A stretch of DNA of 49,173 nucleotides, taken from assembly GCA_045046905.1 (NCBI GenBank), contig JASFYU010000147.1, positions 1 through 49,173 of the forward strand, in the 5' to 3' direction. The translations under genes were made by a program, and so were the position numbers. Positions within the stretch are counted from its first letter, which is position 1. Each line of letters begins with the position of its first letter. This stretch comes from JASFYU01 sp045046905 (GTDB lineage Bacteria > Bacteroidota > Bacteroidia > Flavobacteriales > Flavobacteriaceae). Below are positions 1 to 8,641 of this stretch, piece by piece. A model generated the notes under the pieces. It did no database searches and was not told the DNA's origin. It saw only the letters and a program-made list of their open reading frames with translations.

Positions 1-36
1 TTTTGAAATATCCAGATATTCCTTCAAATTTTCCAT
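1..36 (-). CDS. Possible N-terminus of a truncated gene
   Basis: On the minus strand an ATG at 36-34 opens a frame running off the left edge of the window (MENLKEYLDISK and onward). Only twelve codons are visible, so no family can be named. The reading rests on the open frame, the ATG and the A-rich sequence just before it. It could equally be chance. Confidence 0.3.
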   Translation of the reverse strand, partial: MENLKEYLDISK

Positions 37-66
37 TTCAAATCTTAGCTTTTATTTGTATTCTGT

Positions 67-94
67 AGATTAAATCTTAGGTCGAACTCAGGTT
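67..94 (+). repeat. Dispersed repeat, copy 1 (28 bp)
   Basis: The copy consists of a palindromic 11-mer AGATTAAATCT, a T, and the core AGGTCGAACTCAGGTT. The whole 28 bp recurs exactly, in inverted orientation, at 9609-9636. The 16-bp core recurs at 34807-34822 and, with one mismatch, at 47434-47449. All copies are intergenic. Its function is unknown. Confidence 0.8.
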
Positions 95-326
95 AATAAA
101 AACATGGTCGCAAAACCAGCCAATGTTGCTAATAAATTCTGTTTTGAAAACATAATATTAATTTTTTAGAGTTGTTAATAGCCTATAATGTATTAAAAAA
201 ATTGAAACAAGATGAGAAAAATATGTATATCTATTTGATTTTGTGTTATTTGCAATTTTATAAAGTGTTAAAAAGAGAATATATCTGGCTGCTCTTCCTT
301 GATTTTTAAAATTGTATATACCGTTG

Positions 327-334
327 TATATTTG
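327..334 (+). promoter_or_regulatory. Candidate -7 element for GDPD gene
   Basis: TATATTTG matches the Bacteroidetes -7 consensus TAnnTTTG and lies 18 nt before the chosen start at 353. No well-spaced -33 TTTG is visible, so this is a weak call. Confidence 0.35.
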
Positions 335-352
335 GTCTTAAATATTAATTTC

Positions 353-1108
353 ATGAAGTATAAAGCCCCGTCGATAGTATTTTTGTTTTTTGTATTTTTA
401 ATGCAAAGTTGCGGTACAATGAATAAACCATTGGTCATAGGCCATAGAGGTGCCATGGGGCACGAGACTGAAAATACCTTGGCATCTATTCAAAAGGCTA
501 TGGATCTTGGTGTAGATGCCATGGAAATAGATGTGTTTAAAATTAAGAGTGGTGAAATCGTTGTTTTTCATGACAACACCGTTGATCGTCTTACAGATGG
601 GAGTGGGCAAATTGAGGAGTATACCTTGAGCCAATTGAATGATTTGACTCTGAAAGGCAATCATAAGATTCCTGAACTGCATAATGTATTAGATGTAATA
701 GATGCTAAAGTCATACTAAACATTGAGTTAAAAGGGGCCAATACGGCAGCAGGGGTACATCGTATCGTAAATCAATATATTGATGAGAAAGGATGGGCAT
801 TGGATGATTTTATCATTTCTAGCTTTAAGTGGGAAGAATTACAGGCCATACGTGCTTTAAACAAAGATATACCTATTGCTGTCTTAACAGGAGGTGACCC
901 ATTGGAAGGTCTTGAGATTGCTAGAGAACTAAAAGCCGAAGCCATAAACCCTAATTTTAAGGCGCTGACCAGTGAAAATAGCAGGACCATAAAAGAAGCA
1001 GGATTTAAAATTTATGTGTGGACGGTCAATGATCCCCAAGACATTATTGCCATGAAAAAAATGGCGGTCGATGGTATTATCACAAACTTTCCTGAACGTG
1101 TCAACTAA
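353..1108 (+). CDS. Glycerophosphodiester phosphodiesterase, lipoprotein
   Basis: This is a GDPD-family phosphodiesterase that would hydrolyse glycerophosphodiesters from phospholipid turnover to glycerol-3-phosphate and an alcohol. The 251-residue protein begins with a lipoprotein signal (lipobox LMQSC, Cys20), so it is probably anchored in the envelope. The TIM-barrel signature is complete: HRG at 31-33, ENT at 40-42, ExD at 58-60 and HD at 73-74 supply the catalytic His pair and metal ligands. An upstream in-frame TTG at 299 would bury the signal peptide, so the ATG at 353 is preferred. Its stop overlaps the start of the next gene by one base, which suggests translational coupling. Confidence 0.9.
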   Translation: MKYKAPSIVFLFFVFLMQSCGTMNKPLVIGHRGAMGHETENTLASIQKAMDLGVDAMEIDVFKIKSGEIVVFHDNTVDRLTDGSGQIEEYTLSQLNDLTLKGNHKIPELHNVLDVIDAKVILNIELKGANTAAGVHRIVNQYIDEKGWALDDFIISSFKWEELQAIRALNKDIPIAVLTGGDPLEGLEIARELKAEAINPNFKALTSENSRTIKEAGFKIYVWTVNDPQDIIAMKKMAVDGIITNFPERVN

Positions 1109-2397
1109 TGTTCGATGTTCTTATTATTGGAGGTGGGGCCTCAGGTTTTTATGCGGCGGTTCATATTGCCGAAACTAACCCAAAGCTAAAAATAGCTATT
1201 CTTGAACGTGGCAAGGAAGTTCTTGGTAAGGTGAAAGTTTCTGGTGGGGGTCGATGTAATATTACCCATGCCGAGTTTGATCCCAGTGAATTTGTTAAAA
1301 ACTATCCCCGTGGTGAGAAAGAACTCCTAGGTCCTTTTTATACGCATGGCAGCGGCGATACGGTCTCTTTTTTTGAGGAAAAGGGAATTCGATTGAAGAT
1401 TGAGGATGATGGTAGAATGTTTCCGGTTTCCAATTCTTCGCAGACCATTATCGATTTTTTTATTAATGAGACTACGCGGCTAGGGGTCAGGGTTCTAAGG
1501 CATAGTACCGTCACCAATATTGAGTCGGTCGATTCAAAAAATGGCGAGAAAGTTTGGGAAATAACTTCGATTAAAAATTCGTATCTATCTAAAAAGTTAT
1601 TAATCGCAACGGGCAGTAATCCTAAAATATGGGGATTATTACAGCAGCTGGGGCATAGAATAGAACCGCCCGTACCCTCTCTTTTTACCTTTAATATAGA
1701 AGATAAGCGTATTGCCGGAATCCCTGGGGTAAGTACCTACGCAAAAGTTCAGGTGCTCCCCAAGCATGAGTTTCGGCCCAAAATAACGGTAGCCCTAAAG
1801 AGTAAGACCGCCGATGTGTCTCTCTTGAGCTCTGAAGGCCCATTGTTGATTACACATTGGGGCATGAGTGGCCCGGCGATTTTAAAACTATCGGCCTGGG
1901 GGGCGAGGACTCTGAACGCGTTTAATTACAGATTTCCGATCAAGGTAAATTGGCTTCCCCAATTTCACGGAGGTGCTGTTATATCTTTATTGATAAAAAT
2001 AAAGGAAGTTGAGGCCAGAAAGACCGTCTTAAGAACCAAGGCGGTAGATATTCCTAGACGTTTATGGACCAATTTGGTCAGAGCCTCTAATATACCCCAA
2101 GATTTGAAATGGGCTGATGTCACAAAAAACCAACTACAGGATCTAGCCAATCAATTGACCGATTGTAGGTTTTTGGTAGTAGGAAAAAGCACCTTCAAAG
2201 AAGAATTTGTTACTGCAGGAGGGGTGGATCTAAAAGAGATAAACTTCAAGACCCTTGAAAGTAAAATACATCCAAATCTTTTCTTTGCAGGTGAGGTCAT
2301 GAACATAGATGCCATAACCGGGGGCTTTAATTTTCAAAATGCATGGACCAGCGGATATATCGCGGCCCAGGCAATAGCAAAAGGAGACCTCTCTTAA
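1108..2397 (+). CDS. BaiN/HI0933-like flavoprotein
   Basis: This is an NAD(P)/FAD-dependent oxidoreductase of the HI0933/BaiN (aminoacetone oxidase-like) family, 429 aa, soluble. It has an N-terminal Rossmann FAD motif GGGASG (8-13), the family signature VSGGGRCNIT near residue 48, a second dinucleotide-type segment around residue 168 (IATGSNP), and a C-terminal FAGEVMNIDAITGGFNFQNA block that closes the FAD site. The physiological substrate of most members is unknown. It overlaps the GDPD stop by one base, so the two are probably cotranscribed, but no shared pathway is evident. Confidence 0.85.
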   Translation: MFDVLIIGGGASGFYAAVHIAETNPKLKIAILERGKEVLGKVKVSGGGRCNITHAEFDPSEFVKNYPRGEKELLGPFYTHGSGDTVSFFEEKGIRLKIEDDGRMFPVSNSSQTIIDFFINETTRLGVRVLRHSTVTNIESVDSKNGEKVWEITSIKNSYLSKKLLIATGSNPKIWGLLQQLGHRIEPPVPSLFTFNIEDKRIAGIPGVSTYAKVQVLPKHEFRPKITVALKSKTADVSLLSSEGPLLITHWGMSGPAILKLSAWGARTLNAFNYRFPIKVNWLPQFHGGAVISLLIKIKEVEARKTVLRTKAVDIPRRLWTNLVRASNIPQDLKWADVTKNQLQDLANQLTDCRFLVVGKSTFKEEFVTAGGVDLKEINFKTLESKIHPNLFFAGEVMNIDAITGGFNFQNAWTSGYIAAQAIAKGDLS

Positions 2398-2557
2398 CGT
2401 GATTTTATAGTATCGAGAGAGATTGTATTTATCTCTGTAGCCTAAAAAGAGCAGGTAATAACAAGCTCACCATTAATTTTTTAGAAAGAAAACTCAGGGT
2501 ATCGGCCACGACAAGAAATTCTAAGACCATAAAAACGCTGTTAGAACTAGCGAGGTA

Positions 2558-3034
2558 TTAGTTCAGTATCCAAATATTATAATTAAGGATGGTCACAAAA
2601 CAAACCCATACCAAATAAGGAATGAGCAAATAGGCGGCTGTTTTACTGATAAGCTTGAACCATTGAATGGTCAAGATTATCAGGACTACCAATATAAGTA
2701 TGATCAACAGTGACCAAAAAGGCGCTTTGAAGCCATAAAAAACAATGCCCCAACTGGCGTTCAGTAGCAATTGAAATCCGAAATGGTAAAGTGCGGTTTT
2801 TACCAAAAGATGATAAAAACCTTTTGCCCAAATGATTCCAACAGCTATTCCCGTCATAATATAAAGAATAGTCCAAACGGGAGCAAAAATCCAATTGGGA
2901 GGATTAAAACTGGGTTTGTTTAAACCAATATACCAGTCATTTGCAGAAGTTTGGGTAGCAACAAAGCCAGATAAGAAACCTATGAGTAGACAAATGCTTA
3001 CTGTAATAATGATATAGGTTAGTTTTTTTTTCAA
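2558..3034 (-). CDS. tspO: TspO/MBR-family tryptophan-rich sensory protein
   Basis: This is an integral membrane protein of 158 aa with five predicted helices, the normal size for TspO. Diagnostic features are the KPSFNPPNWIFAPVWTILY block after the first helix, LLLNASWGIVFYG in the middle, and LLIPYLVWVCFVTILNYNIW at the end. The family binds tetrapyrroles and is linked to porphyrin handling and stress responses; its exact role here is not inferable. It is divergent from mvaD and convergent with the flavoprotein gene. Confidence 0.92.
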   Translation of the reverse strand: MKKKLTYIIITVSICLLIGFLSGFVATQTSANDWYIGLNKPSFNPPNWIFAPVWTILYIMTGIAVGIIWAKGFYHLLVKTALYHFGFQLLLNASWGIVFYGFKAPFWSLLIILILVVLIILTIQWFKLISKTAAYLLIPYLVWVCFVTILNYNIWILN

Positions 3035-3103
3035 GATTGTTGGTGTATTTCAACTAAAAATAATGATTTAATTTGATTAGCGACTGAGCGACCTCTTAAA
3101 AAC

Positions 3104-3111
3104 TATCTTTG
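3104..3111 (+). promoter_or_regulatory. Candidate -7 element for mvaD
   Basis: TATCTTTG is a perfect TAnnTTTG match 18 nt upstream of the mvaD ATG. The nearest upstream TTTG (3072-3075) is 28 nt away, longer than the usual spacer of about 20 nt, so the -33 half is uncertain. Confidence 0.5.
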
Positions 3112-3129
3112 TCTTAATTGTAATACCTA

Positions 3130-4218
3130 ATGACAGAAAAAGACTTTGTTCCATCAGCTTATCAACAAACCAAAGAAAAAGGAATATTAACTTGGAAAGC
3201 CCCGAGTAACATTGCCTTGGTCAAATATTGGGGAAAAAAGGAAGGTCAGGTTCCTGCCAACCCATCGATTAGTTTTACTTTAGATGCCTGTTCGACAACA
3301 ACCTCTTTGACCTATAAAAAATTAGAAAATAGATTAAACTCTTTTTCCTTTGACCTCTTTTTTGAAGGAGTGCCCAAAGAAGATTTTAAGTCAAAAATTG
3401 AGACCTTCTTCACAAGAATCGAAAAGTATATGCCTTTTTTAAAGGAGTATTACTTTAAGATCGAGACCTCAAACTCATTTCCCCACAGTAGCGGTATTGC
3501 TTCTTCGGCATCAGGAATGGGTGCTCTGGCATTATGCCTGTTAGATTTGGAAAGACAGCTCAACCCTAAAATCGACGAGGATTTTTTTAAGAAAAAAGCT
3601 TCCTTTTTAGCTCGTTTGGGTTCTGGTAGTGCGGCACGGAGCATAGAAGGTGGTTTGGTACAATGGGGAACACATGATACTATCTCGGGTAGCTCTAATA
3701 TATATGCTATCAAATACCCTTATGCTGTTCATGAAAGGTTTAAAAACTATTTTGATACTATTTTGTTGGTTGATAAAGGTCAAAAACAAGTGAGTAGTAG
3801 TGTCGGGCATGATTTAATGCATGCTCACCCTTTTGCAAAACAGCGTTTCGACCAAGCGCATGAAAACCTGACTAAACTGAAATATGTTTTTGCCGACGGA
3901 AATTTAAATGAGTTCATAAAAATTGTGGAAAGCGAGGCATTGACGCTTCATGCGATGATGATGACCAGTCAACCTTATTTCGTTTTGATGAAACCCAATA
4001 CGTTGAAAATCATCAATAAAATATGGGCATTCCGAGAGGCGTCAAATACCCACCTCTGTTTTACATTGGATGCCGGTGCGAATGTACATGTGCTATATCC
4101 TGAAGGTGAAAAGAAAGAGGTATTCCAATTTATTAAAGATGAGTTGGTTGTATATTGTGAAAACGGACAGTATATTTGTGATAGAATTGGTTTTGGAGCT
4201 CAAAAAATCAAAGCGTAA
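3130..4218 (+). CDS. mvaD: Diphosphomevalonate decarboxylase
   Basis: This GHMP-superfamily enzyme converts mevalonate diphosphate to isopentenyl diphosphate, the last step of the mevalonate route. The 362-aa protein shows the N-terminal signature SNIALVKYWGKKEGQVPANPS, the phosphate-binding loop SFPHSSGIASSASGMGALA (about residues 117-135), an RLGSGSAARSI block and a C-terminal TLDAGANVHVLY catalytic segment. The kinase and prenyltransferase genes downstream support the pathway. A 382-bp gap containing a decayed reading frame separates it from the kinase gene, so one transcript is possible but not certain. Confidence 0.93.
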   Translation: MTEKDFVPSAYQQTKEKGILTWKAPSNIALVKYWGKKEGQVPANPSISFTLDACSTTTSLTYKKLENRLNSFSFDLFFEGVPKEDFKSKIETFFTRIEKYMPFLKEYYFKIETSNSFPHSSGIASSASGMGALALCLLDLERQLNPKIDEDFFKKKASFLARLGSGSAARSIEGGLVQWGTHDTISGSSNIYAIKYPYAVHERFKNYFDTILLVDKGQKQVSSSVGHDLMHAHPFAKQRFDQAHENLTKLKYVFADGNLNEFIKIVESEALTLHAMMMTSQPYFVLMKPNTLKIINKIWAFREASNTHLCFTLDAGANVHVLYPEGEKKEVFQFIKDELVVYCENGQYICDRIGFGAQKIKA

Positions 4219-4600
4219 TAATCGATAATTTTGGCGTATTACGATGTTTTGGATTGTGCTAAAGATTGAATTTTTTATAAAATATTGATAGGTAGTATAA
4301 GAAATAAGTAATGTCAAAGCCACTTTTGAGATTTAGCACTTCAATCGGTACTATGGTAATGGCAGGTGAATTTGCAAAAAAAATAAGATTGGTTTTATTC
4401 ATAAAATGATGAATAGCCCTCTAGAAATCGATGAAATAGAATATTAGTTCGACATATTTAAAAGGAGGATATTTCTAAGAGATAAAGATTTTAAGAGACA
4501 AAGGAAAGAATTGAAGAAATTTTACGTTCATTAGTTGGTGTTGTTAAAACTTCATAGTAGTAATTGCCAACCTTTAATGATTTATTAGTAATTAAAAAAT
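4219..4600 (+). other. Intergenic gap within the mevalonate cluster
   Basis: The gap holds an interrupted reading frame (4311-4534). The rest is AT-rich and shows no promoter I can defend. Confidence 0.5.
4311..4534 (+). pseudogene. Possible decayed small gene
   Basis: An ATG at 4311 opens a 32-codon frame ending at 4409. One added base in the A8 run at 4376-4383 would shift to a frame that continues to a TAG at about 4453. Past that stop the same frame continues with a Lys/Arg-rich stretch to 4534. Two disruptions separated by otherwise open sequence look like a degraded gene of about 75 codons. The product is not recognised, and in AT-rich DNA this could be coincidence. Confidence 0.3.
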
Positions 4601-5539
4601 ATGAAAGGACCCTTATTTTACTCTAAAATCCTTCTTTTCGGAGAATACGGAATCATCAAAGACTCCAAAGGATTGAGTATTCCTTATAATTTTTTTAAGG
4701 GAGCCTTGAAAACTGATGATTCAACTTCGCAAACGGCTAAAAAATCGAATAGTGGGTTGAGAGAGTTCAATGGCTATCTTGAAATGATTCAGAAGAACAG
4801 TCCAGAATTAGTTTCCTTTGATTTTAAGGCCTTGAAAAATGACGTGGATGCGGGCATGTATTTTGATAGCTCTATTCCGCAGGGGTATGGCGTAGGCAGC
4901 AGTGGTGCTTTGGTTGCGGCGATCTATGATAAATACGCCTACGATAAGATTACTGTTTTGGAAAACCTTACGCGTGAAAAGCTCCTGAAATTGAAAACTA
5001 TTTTCGGAAAAATGGAATCTTTTTTTCATGGCGAATCCTCAGGGCTTGATCCTTTGAACAGTTATTTGAGCCTTCCGATTCTAATAAATTCGCAAGACAA
5101 TATAGAATCGACAAGTATTCCTTCCCAAAATAAAGAAGGTAAAGGTGCCGTTTTCTTATTAGATAGTGGTTCGACAGGTGAAACTGCACCCATGGTACAG
5201 CTGTTCATGGAGAAGATGAAAAATGAAGGCTTCCGAAATATGTTGAAGAACCAGTTCATAAAACATACCGATGCCTGTGTTGAAGATTTCGTCAATGGTA
5301 ATGTAAAGTCACTTTTTGGCAACCTCAAGCAATTATCGTACGTAGTACTGAATAACTTTAAACCTATGATTCCTGAGAAATTTCATCAACTGTGGAAACA
5401 GGGGATTGAAACCAATGATTACTACCTAAAACTCTGTGGTTCAGGAGGAGGAGGTTATATTTTGGGCTTCACCCAAGATTTTGAAAAAGCCAAAAAAGTA
5501 TTGAAAGACTACGACTTGGAGGTGGTTTACAACTTCTAA
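4601..5539 (+). CDS. GHMP kinase, mevalonate kinase type
   Basis: This 312-aa GHMP-fold kinase probably phosphorylates mevalonate, or less likely phosphomevalonate. Visible features are an N-terminal SKILLFGEYGII strand typical of mevalonate kinases, the ATP-binding loop PQGYGVGSSGA at residues 93-103, a FHGESSGLDPLNSYL segment equivalent to the catalytic Asp region, and a C-terminal LKLCGSGGGGYILGF motif. It lies between mvaD and the UbiA gene, 9 bp before the latter, consistent with isoprenoid synthesis. Sequence alone does not fix the substrate, because Bacteroidetes carry more than one GHMP kinase for this pathway. Confidence 0.8.
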   Translation: MKGPLFYSKILLFGEYGIIKDSKGLSIPYNFFKGALKTDDSTSQTAKKSNSGLREFNGYLEMIQKNSPELVSFDFKALKNDVDAGMYFDSSIPQGYGVGSSGALVAAIYDKYAYDKITVLENLTREKLLKLKTIFGKMESFFHGESSGLDPLNSYLSLPILINSQDNIESTSIPSQNKEGKGAVFLLDSGSTGETAPMVQLFMEKMKNEGFRNMLKNQFIKHTDACVEDFVNGNVKSLFGNLKQLSYVVLNNFKPMIPEKFHQLWKQGIETNDYYLKLCGSGGGGYILGFTQDFEKAKKVLKDYDLEVVYNF

Positions 5540-5548
5540 ACCAGCCCC

Positions 5549-6454
5549 ATGTTTGCTAGAAAAAACAAACTCTTACTTTTAAAGTTACTGAGTCTGTTTT
5601 CCGTTGTACGCGGATACAATATTGTAATGGTGGTTTTGGCTCAGTACTTGGCTTCTATCTATATTCTTGCCTATGACCTTCCCTTGAGAAATGTGGTCTT
5701 CGATTTGAATCTATTTATGATCGTGGTCGCCTCGGCCATGATTATTGCTAGTGGTTATATTATAAATAATTTTTATGATGCCGAGAAAGACTTAATCAAT
5801 AAGCCGAGAAAAAGCATGTTGGATCAATTGGTGAGTCAACGCTTTAAATTAACCACCTATTTCATACTAAATTTTTTAGCGGTTTTTGCGGCGAGCTATG
5901 TTTCATTTAGAGCGGTGATATTCTTTTCAGCCTATATTTTCGGTATTTGGTTCTATTCACATAAGGTAAAGAAAGTTCCTTTTGCAGGCAATTTTGTTTC
6001 CGCAATATTGGCGATTTCTCCCTTCTTTGCGGTGTTTGTGTATTATAAAAATTTTGAAACGGCGATTTTTTTACATGCCATGTTTCTTTTTCTATTGATA
6101 TTGATACGTGAAATGATTAAGGATCTTGAAAATATAATCGGAGATATGGCCCAAAATTATAAAACGATTCCCATTTTATATGGAGCAAGAACCTCGAAAA
6201 TTTTGATAAGCGTTTTAATTCTATTGACCTTGATCCCTTCCTTATTATTGGTTTATTATTTTGATGTAGGGTATATGTATCTCTATTTTGTTGGATCCAT
6301 TGTGCTACTTATTCTATTCATGATGATGTTATGGAAGTCGAAGACCAAAATGCATTATGTGGGGCTTCACAATATTTTAAAGCTGATAATCATTGTCGGG
6401 GTCTTCAGTATACTGTTGATCAATGTTGATTTAGTGCTGAACCGCATTTTATAA
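5549..6454 (+). CDS. UbiA-family prenyltransferase
   Basis: This 301-aa polytopic membrane protein belongs to the UbiA superfamily. The first Asp-rich prenyl-diphosphate site reads NNFYDAEKD (73-81), and the second lies near residue 190 (DLENIIGD). Flavobacterial proteins next to mevalonate genes are commonly named geranylgeranylglycerol-phosphate geranylgeranyltransferase-like, but the acceptor is not known from sequence. The location directly after the kinase (9 bp) indicates cotranscription and suggests the isoprenoid made by the cluster is the donor. Confidence 0.8.
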   Translation: MFARKNKLLLLKLLSLFSVVRGYNIVMVVLAQYLASIYILAYDLPLRNVVFDLNLFMIVVASAMIIASGYIINNFYDAEKDLINKPRKSMLDQLVSQRFKLTTYFILNFLAVFAASYVSFRAVIFFSAYIFGIWFYSHKVKKVPFAGNFVSAILAISPFFAVFVYYKNFETAIFLHAMFLFLLILIREMIKDLENIIGDMAQNYKTIPILYGARTSKILISVLILLTLIPSLLLVYYFDVGYMYLYFVGSIVLLILFMMMLWKSKTKMHYVGLHNILKLIIIVGVFSILLINVDLVLNRIL

Positions 6455-6496
6455 TTTGAATAAGTCAAATAAAGAGTACTATCCGTTTTCCTTTCC

Positions 6497-6504
6497 TACC
6501 TTTG
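6497..6504 (+). promoter_or_regulatory. Candidate -7 element for pseudouridine synthase gene
   Basis: TACCTTTG matches TAnnTTTG and lies 16 nt before the ATG at 6521. No -33 TTTG lies at the expected distance. Confidence 0.45.
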
Positions 6505-6520
6505 TAAAAAAATAGGAAGG

Positions 6521-7366
6521 ATGGACAGGGCAGGTTCGAATAAGAAAAAATCATCGAGTAAATATAGTGGAGCATTTCGCAAGAAAAATCAGAGTAGGGG
6601 CAATGTGCCTGTAAAAGGAAGAACAGTTCCTAAACAAAAACAGTCCTCGAATTCAGATTTGATACGTTTGAACAAATATGTGGCGAATTCAGGAGTATGC
6701 TCTCGAAGAGACGCTGATATTTATATTGCTTCAGGCAATGTAACTGTTAACGGAAAAGCAATTTCCGAAATGGGGTATAAGGTGAAGCTGACCGATGAGG
6801 TCAAATTTGACGGTCGTTTGCTCAATCCTATAAAAAAGGAGTATGTGCTGCTCAACAAGCCTAAGGACTTCACCACTACAGTTCGAGATCAAAGAGGAAG
6901 GCGAAATGTATCAGGGCTGATTTCAAATGCTTCTAAAACACCTTTGCTGCCCATAGATAAGATGGATAAGTCTGCGACGGGTCTTTTATTGTTTACGAAT
7001 GATGGCGACCTTACCAAACGCTTGAAAAGCCCGAAAAACGGACTTCGAAAAATATATCATGTGGTCCTGAACAAAGAGTTGCGAAGTGCAGACCTAAAAA
7101 AGATTCAGGAGGGCGTTACCCTTGATGAAAAAACGGTTCGTGTTCAGGAAATCAGTTTTATCGAGGACGCACCAAAACGTGAAGTTGGTATTGAAATTTT
7201 TAGTTCAAGGAGCAAGATTGTTGAGCGACTTTTTGAACATTTTGATTATGAAGTGGTCAAGACAGACCGAGTGGTTTATGCTGGGCTTACTAAAAAGGAT
7301 CTTCCGCGCGGACATTGGCGTTATCTAACCAATCAAGAAGTCATTAATTTGGAGATGATAAAATAA
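6521..7366 (+). CDS. RluB/RluF-family rRNA pseudouridine synthase
   Basis: This 281-aa enzyme isomerises a uridine in 23S rRNA to pseudouridine. It has a basic, low-complexity N-terminus (about residues 1-45, Lys/Ser/Gln rich), an S4 RNA-binding domain (IRLNKYVANSGVCSRRDAD, from about 48) and the catalytic domain. The catalytic Asp is D149 in DKMDKSATGLLLFTNDGDL. The family normally reads RLD here, so KMD is a mild variant. The gene follows the UbiA gene by 66 bp but has its own candidate promoter. Confidence 0.88.
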   Translation: MDRAGSNKKKSSSKYSGAFRKKNQSRGNVPVKGRTVPKQKQSSNSDLIRLNKYVANSGVCSRRDADIYIASGNVTVNGKAISEMGYKVKLTDEVKFDGRLLNPIKKEYVLLNKPKDFTTTVRDQRGRRNVSGLISNASKTPLLPIDKMDKSATGLLLFTNDGDLTKRLKSPKNGLRKIYHVVLNKELRSADLKKIQEGVTLDEKTVRVQEISFIEDAPKREVGIEIFSSRSKIVERLFEHFDYEVVKTDRVVYAGLTKKDLPRGHWRYLTNQEVINLEMIK

Positions 7367-7401
7367 CCTTTAATTGTGCACCTTGACTACGATTTTGTAA
7401 T

Positions 7402-8592
7402 TCAGGTGATAATTTTCTGAATCACCTCACCCGTAATTTTATGCTTTAAAATGAGTTTGCCACTCCCGTTGGGCAATACCTCTTCTTTGATTAAATAATG
7501 CGCCTCGTCATACGACCGAATATTTTTTTCAGGGGCATCACTGGTCTCACCTCTCCAGTCATCCAAAACCACGGGCACCCATACCTTCGTTTCAGCAGAT
7601 GTATAGGCGGCATCCAAGATGGCATTTACAATGTAGCCGTCATAAAAACTTTCTTGAGGGTTTCGTCTTTCCTCTATCGCCGAAAACATATCGGTAAACA
7701 TATTCGGATAGCCCAATTCATGAGCTTCGTCTCCCACAGGAAATAACCACCCCTTGTTTACTTCTGCCTTTTCGGCAACATAGCCATCGCCCTTACCTGT
7801 GGTGAACATTTCAAAACCGGTTCTTAAAAATGAATTGATCCATATTGTGCCTTCGCTGCCCATGACCTCATCACGTAGATCCATGCCGCCACGAAACGCC
7901 CAGCTTACTTCAAATTGGCCAATGGCCCCATTGGCGTATTTTACGAGTCCTATGGCATGATCCTCGGCATCGATAGGATGAACCTGAGTGTCTGCCCAGC
8001 ACATGACTTCTATTGGTTTCACCTCTTTTCCTATAAAGTTCCGTGCTATTTCTACACAATGGCAACCCAAATCGATAATTGCCCCTCCCCCTGATTTTTC
8101 CTTATCCCAGAACCAATCGCTATGCGGCCCAGAATGGGCCTCTCTTGATTTTGCCCATAAAACCCTTCCGATATCACCATTTTGAATACTCTTTAGTGAT
8201 TTTAAGAACTTGGGCGTATAGCAAAGATCCTCTAGATATCCGCCAAAAATACCTGCATCCTCTACGGCCTGTAACATGCGTTTTGCTTCCGCGGCGGTGC
8301 GACCTAAAGGCTTGGTGCACAGCACATGTTTTTTTGCCTTTGCACAGGCCAAGACTGCCGATTCGTGTAAGTGGTTAGGTAATGATATCAAGACCACATC
8401 GACGTTCATGTTTTGAATGGCTTTTTCCATCTCATCGGTATACTGGGGAAGGTCGTAATCTTGAGCAAAACGCTTGGCATTTTCTAGGGTTCTTGAATAG
8501 ACCGAAACCAATTTATCGGTTCTCCTTTGGGCGTGTAAAGATTCAGCATAAAAACGTGCGATAAAACCCGAACCTAATATTGCGATGTTCAT
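7402..8592 (-). CDS. Gfo/Idh/MocA-family oxidoreductase
   Basis: This 396-aa NAD(P)-dependent sugar or inositol-type dehydrogenase has a Rossmann GSGFIA motif at 7-12, the CTKPLGRT segment equivalent to the EKP motif, and the catalytic-region GGAIIDLGCHCVEIARNFIG helix. The C-terminal beta-sheet domain is intact. It is encoded 49 bp downstream of a PhyH dioxygenase gene on the same strand, so the pair probably oxidises related compounds, perhaps a polysaccharide-derived sugar or polyol. The exact substrate cannot be read. Confidence 0.88.
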   Translation of the reverse strand: MNIAILGSGFIARFYAESLHAQRRTDKLVSVYSRTLENAKRFAQDYDLPQYTDEMEKAIQNMNVDVVLISLPNHLHESAVLACAKAKKHVLCTKPLGRTAAEAKRMLQAVEDAGIFGGYLEDLCYTPKFLKSLKSIQNGDIGRVLWAKSREAHSGPHSDWFWDKEKSGGGAIIDLGCHCVEIARNFIGKEVKPIEVMCWADTQVHPIDAEDHAIGLVKYANGAIGQFEVSWAFRGGMDLRDEVMGSEGTIWINSFLRTGFEMFTTGKGDGYVAEKAEVNKGWLFPVGDEAHELGYPNMFTDMFSAIEERRNPQESFYDGYIVNAILDAAYTSAETKVWVPVVLDDWRGETSDAPEKNIRSYDEAHYLIKEEVLPNGSGKLILKHKITGEVIQKIIT

Positions 8593-8641
8593 TCTTTTTA
8601 TTTTTTAAGTTTCTTCGTTTTCCTATTTAGGAAGATGGCCT

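Larger units (their letters stand above)
37..352. other. AT-rich intergenic region
   Basis: This stretch separates the possible leftward gene from the GDPD gene. It holds a dispersed repeat copy (67-94) and a candidate -7 promoter element (327-334). No further ORF of convincing quality or RNA gene is seen. Confidence 0.5.
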
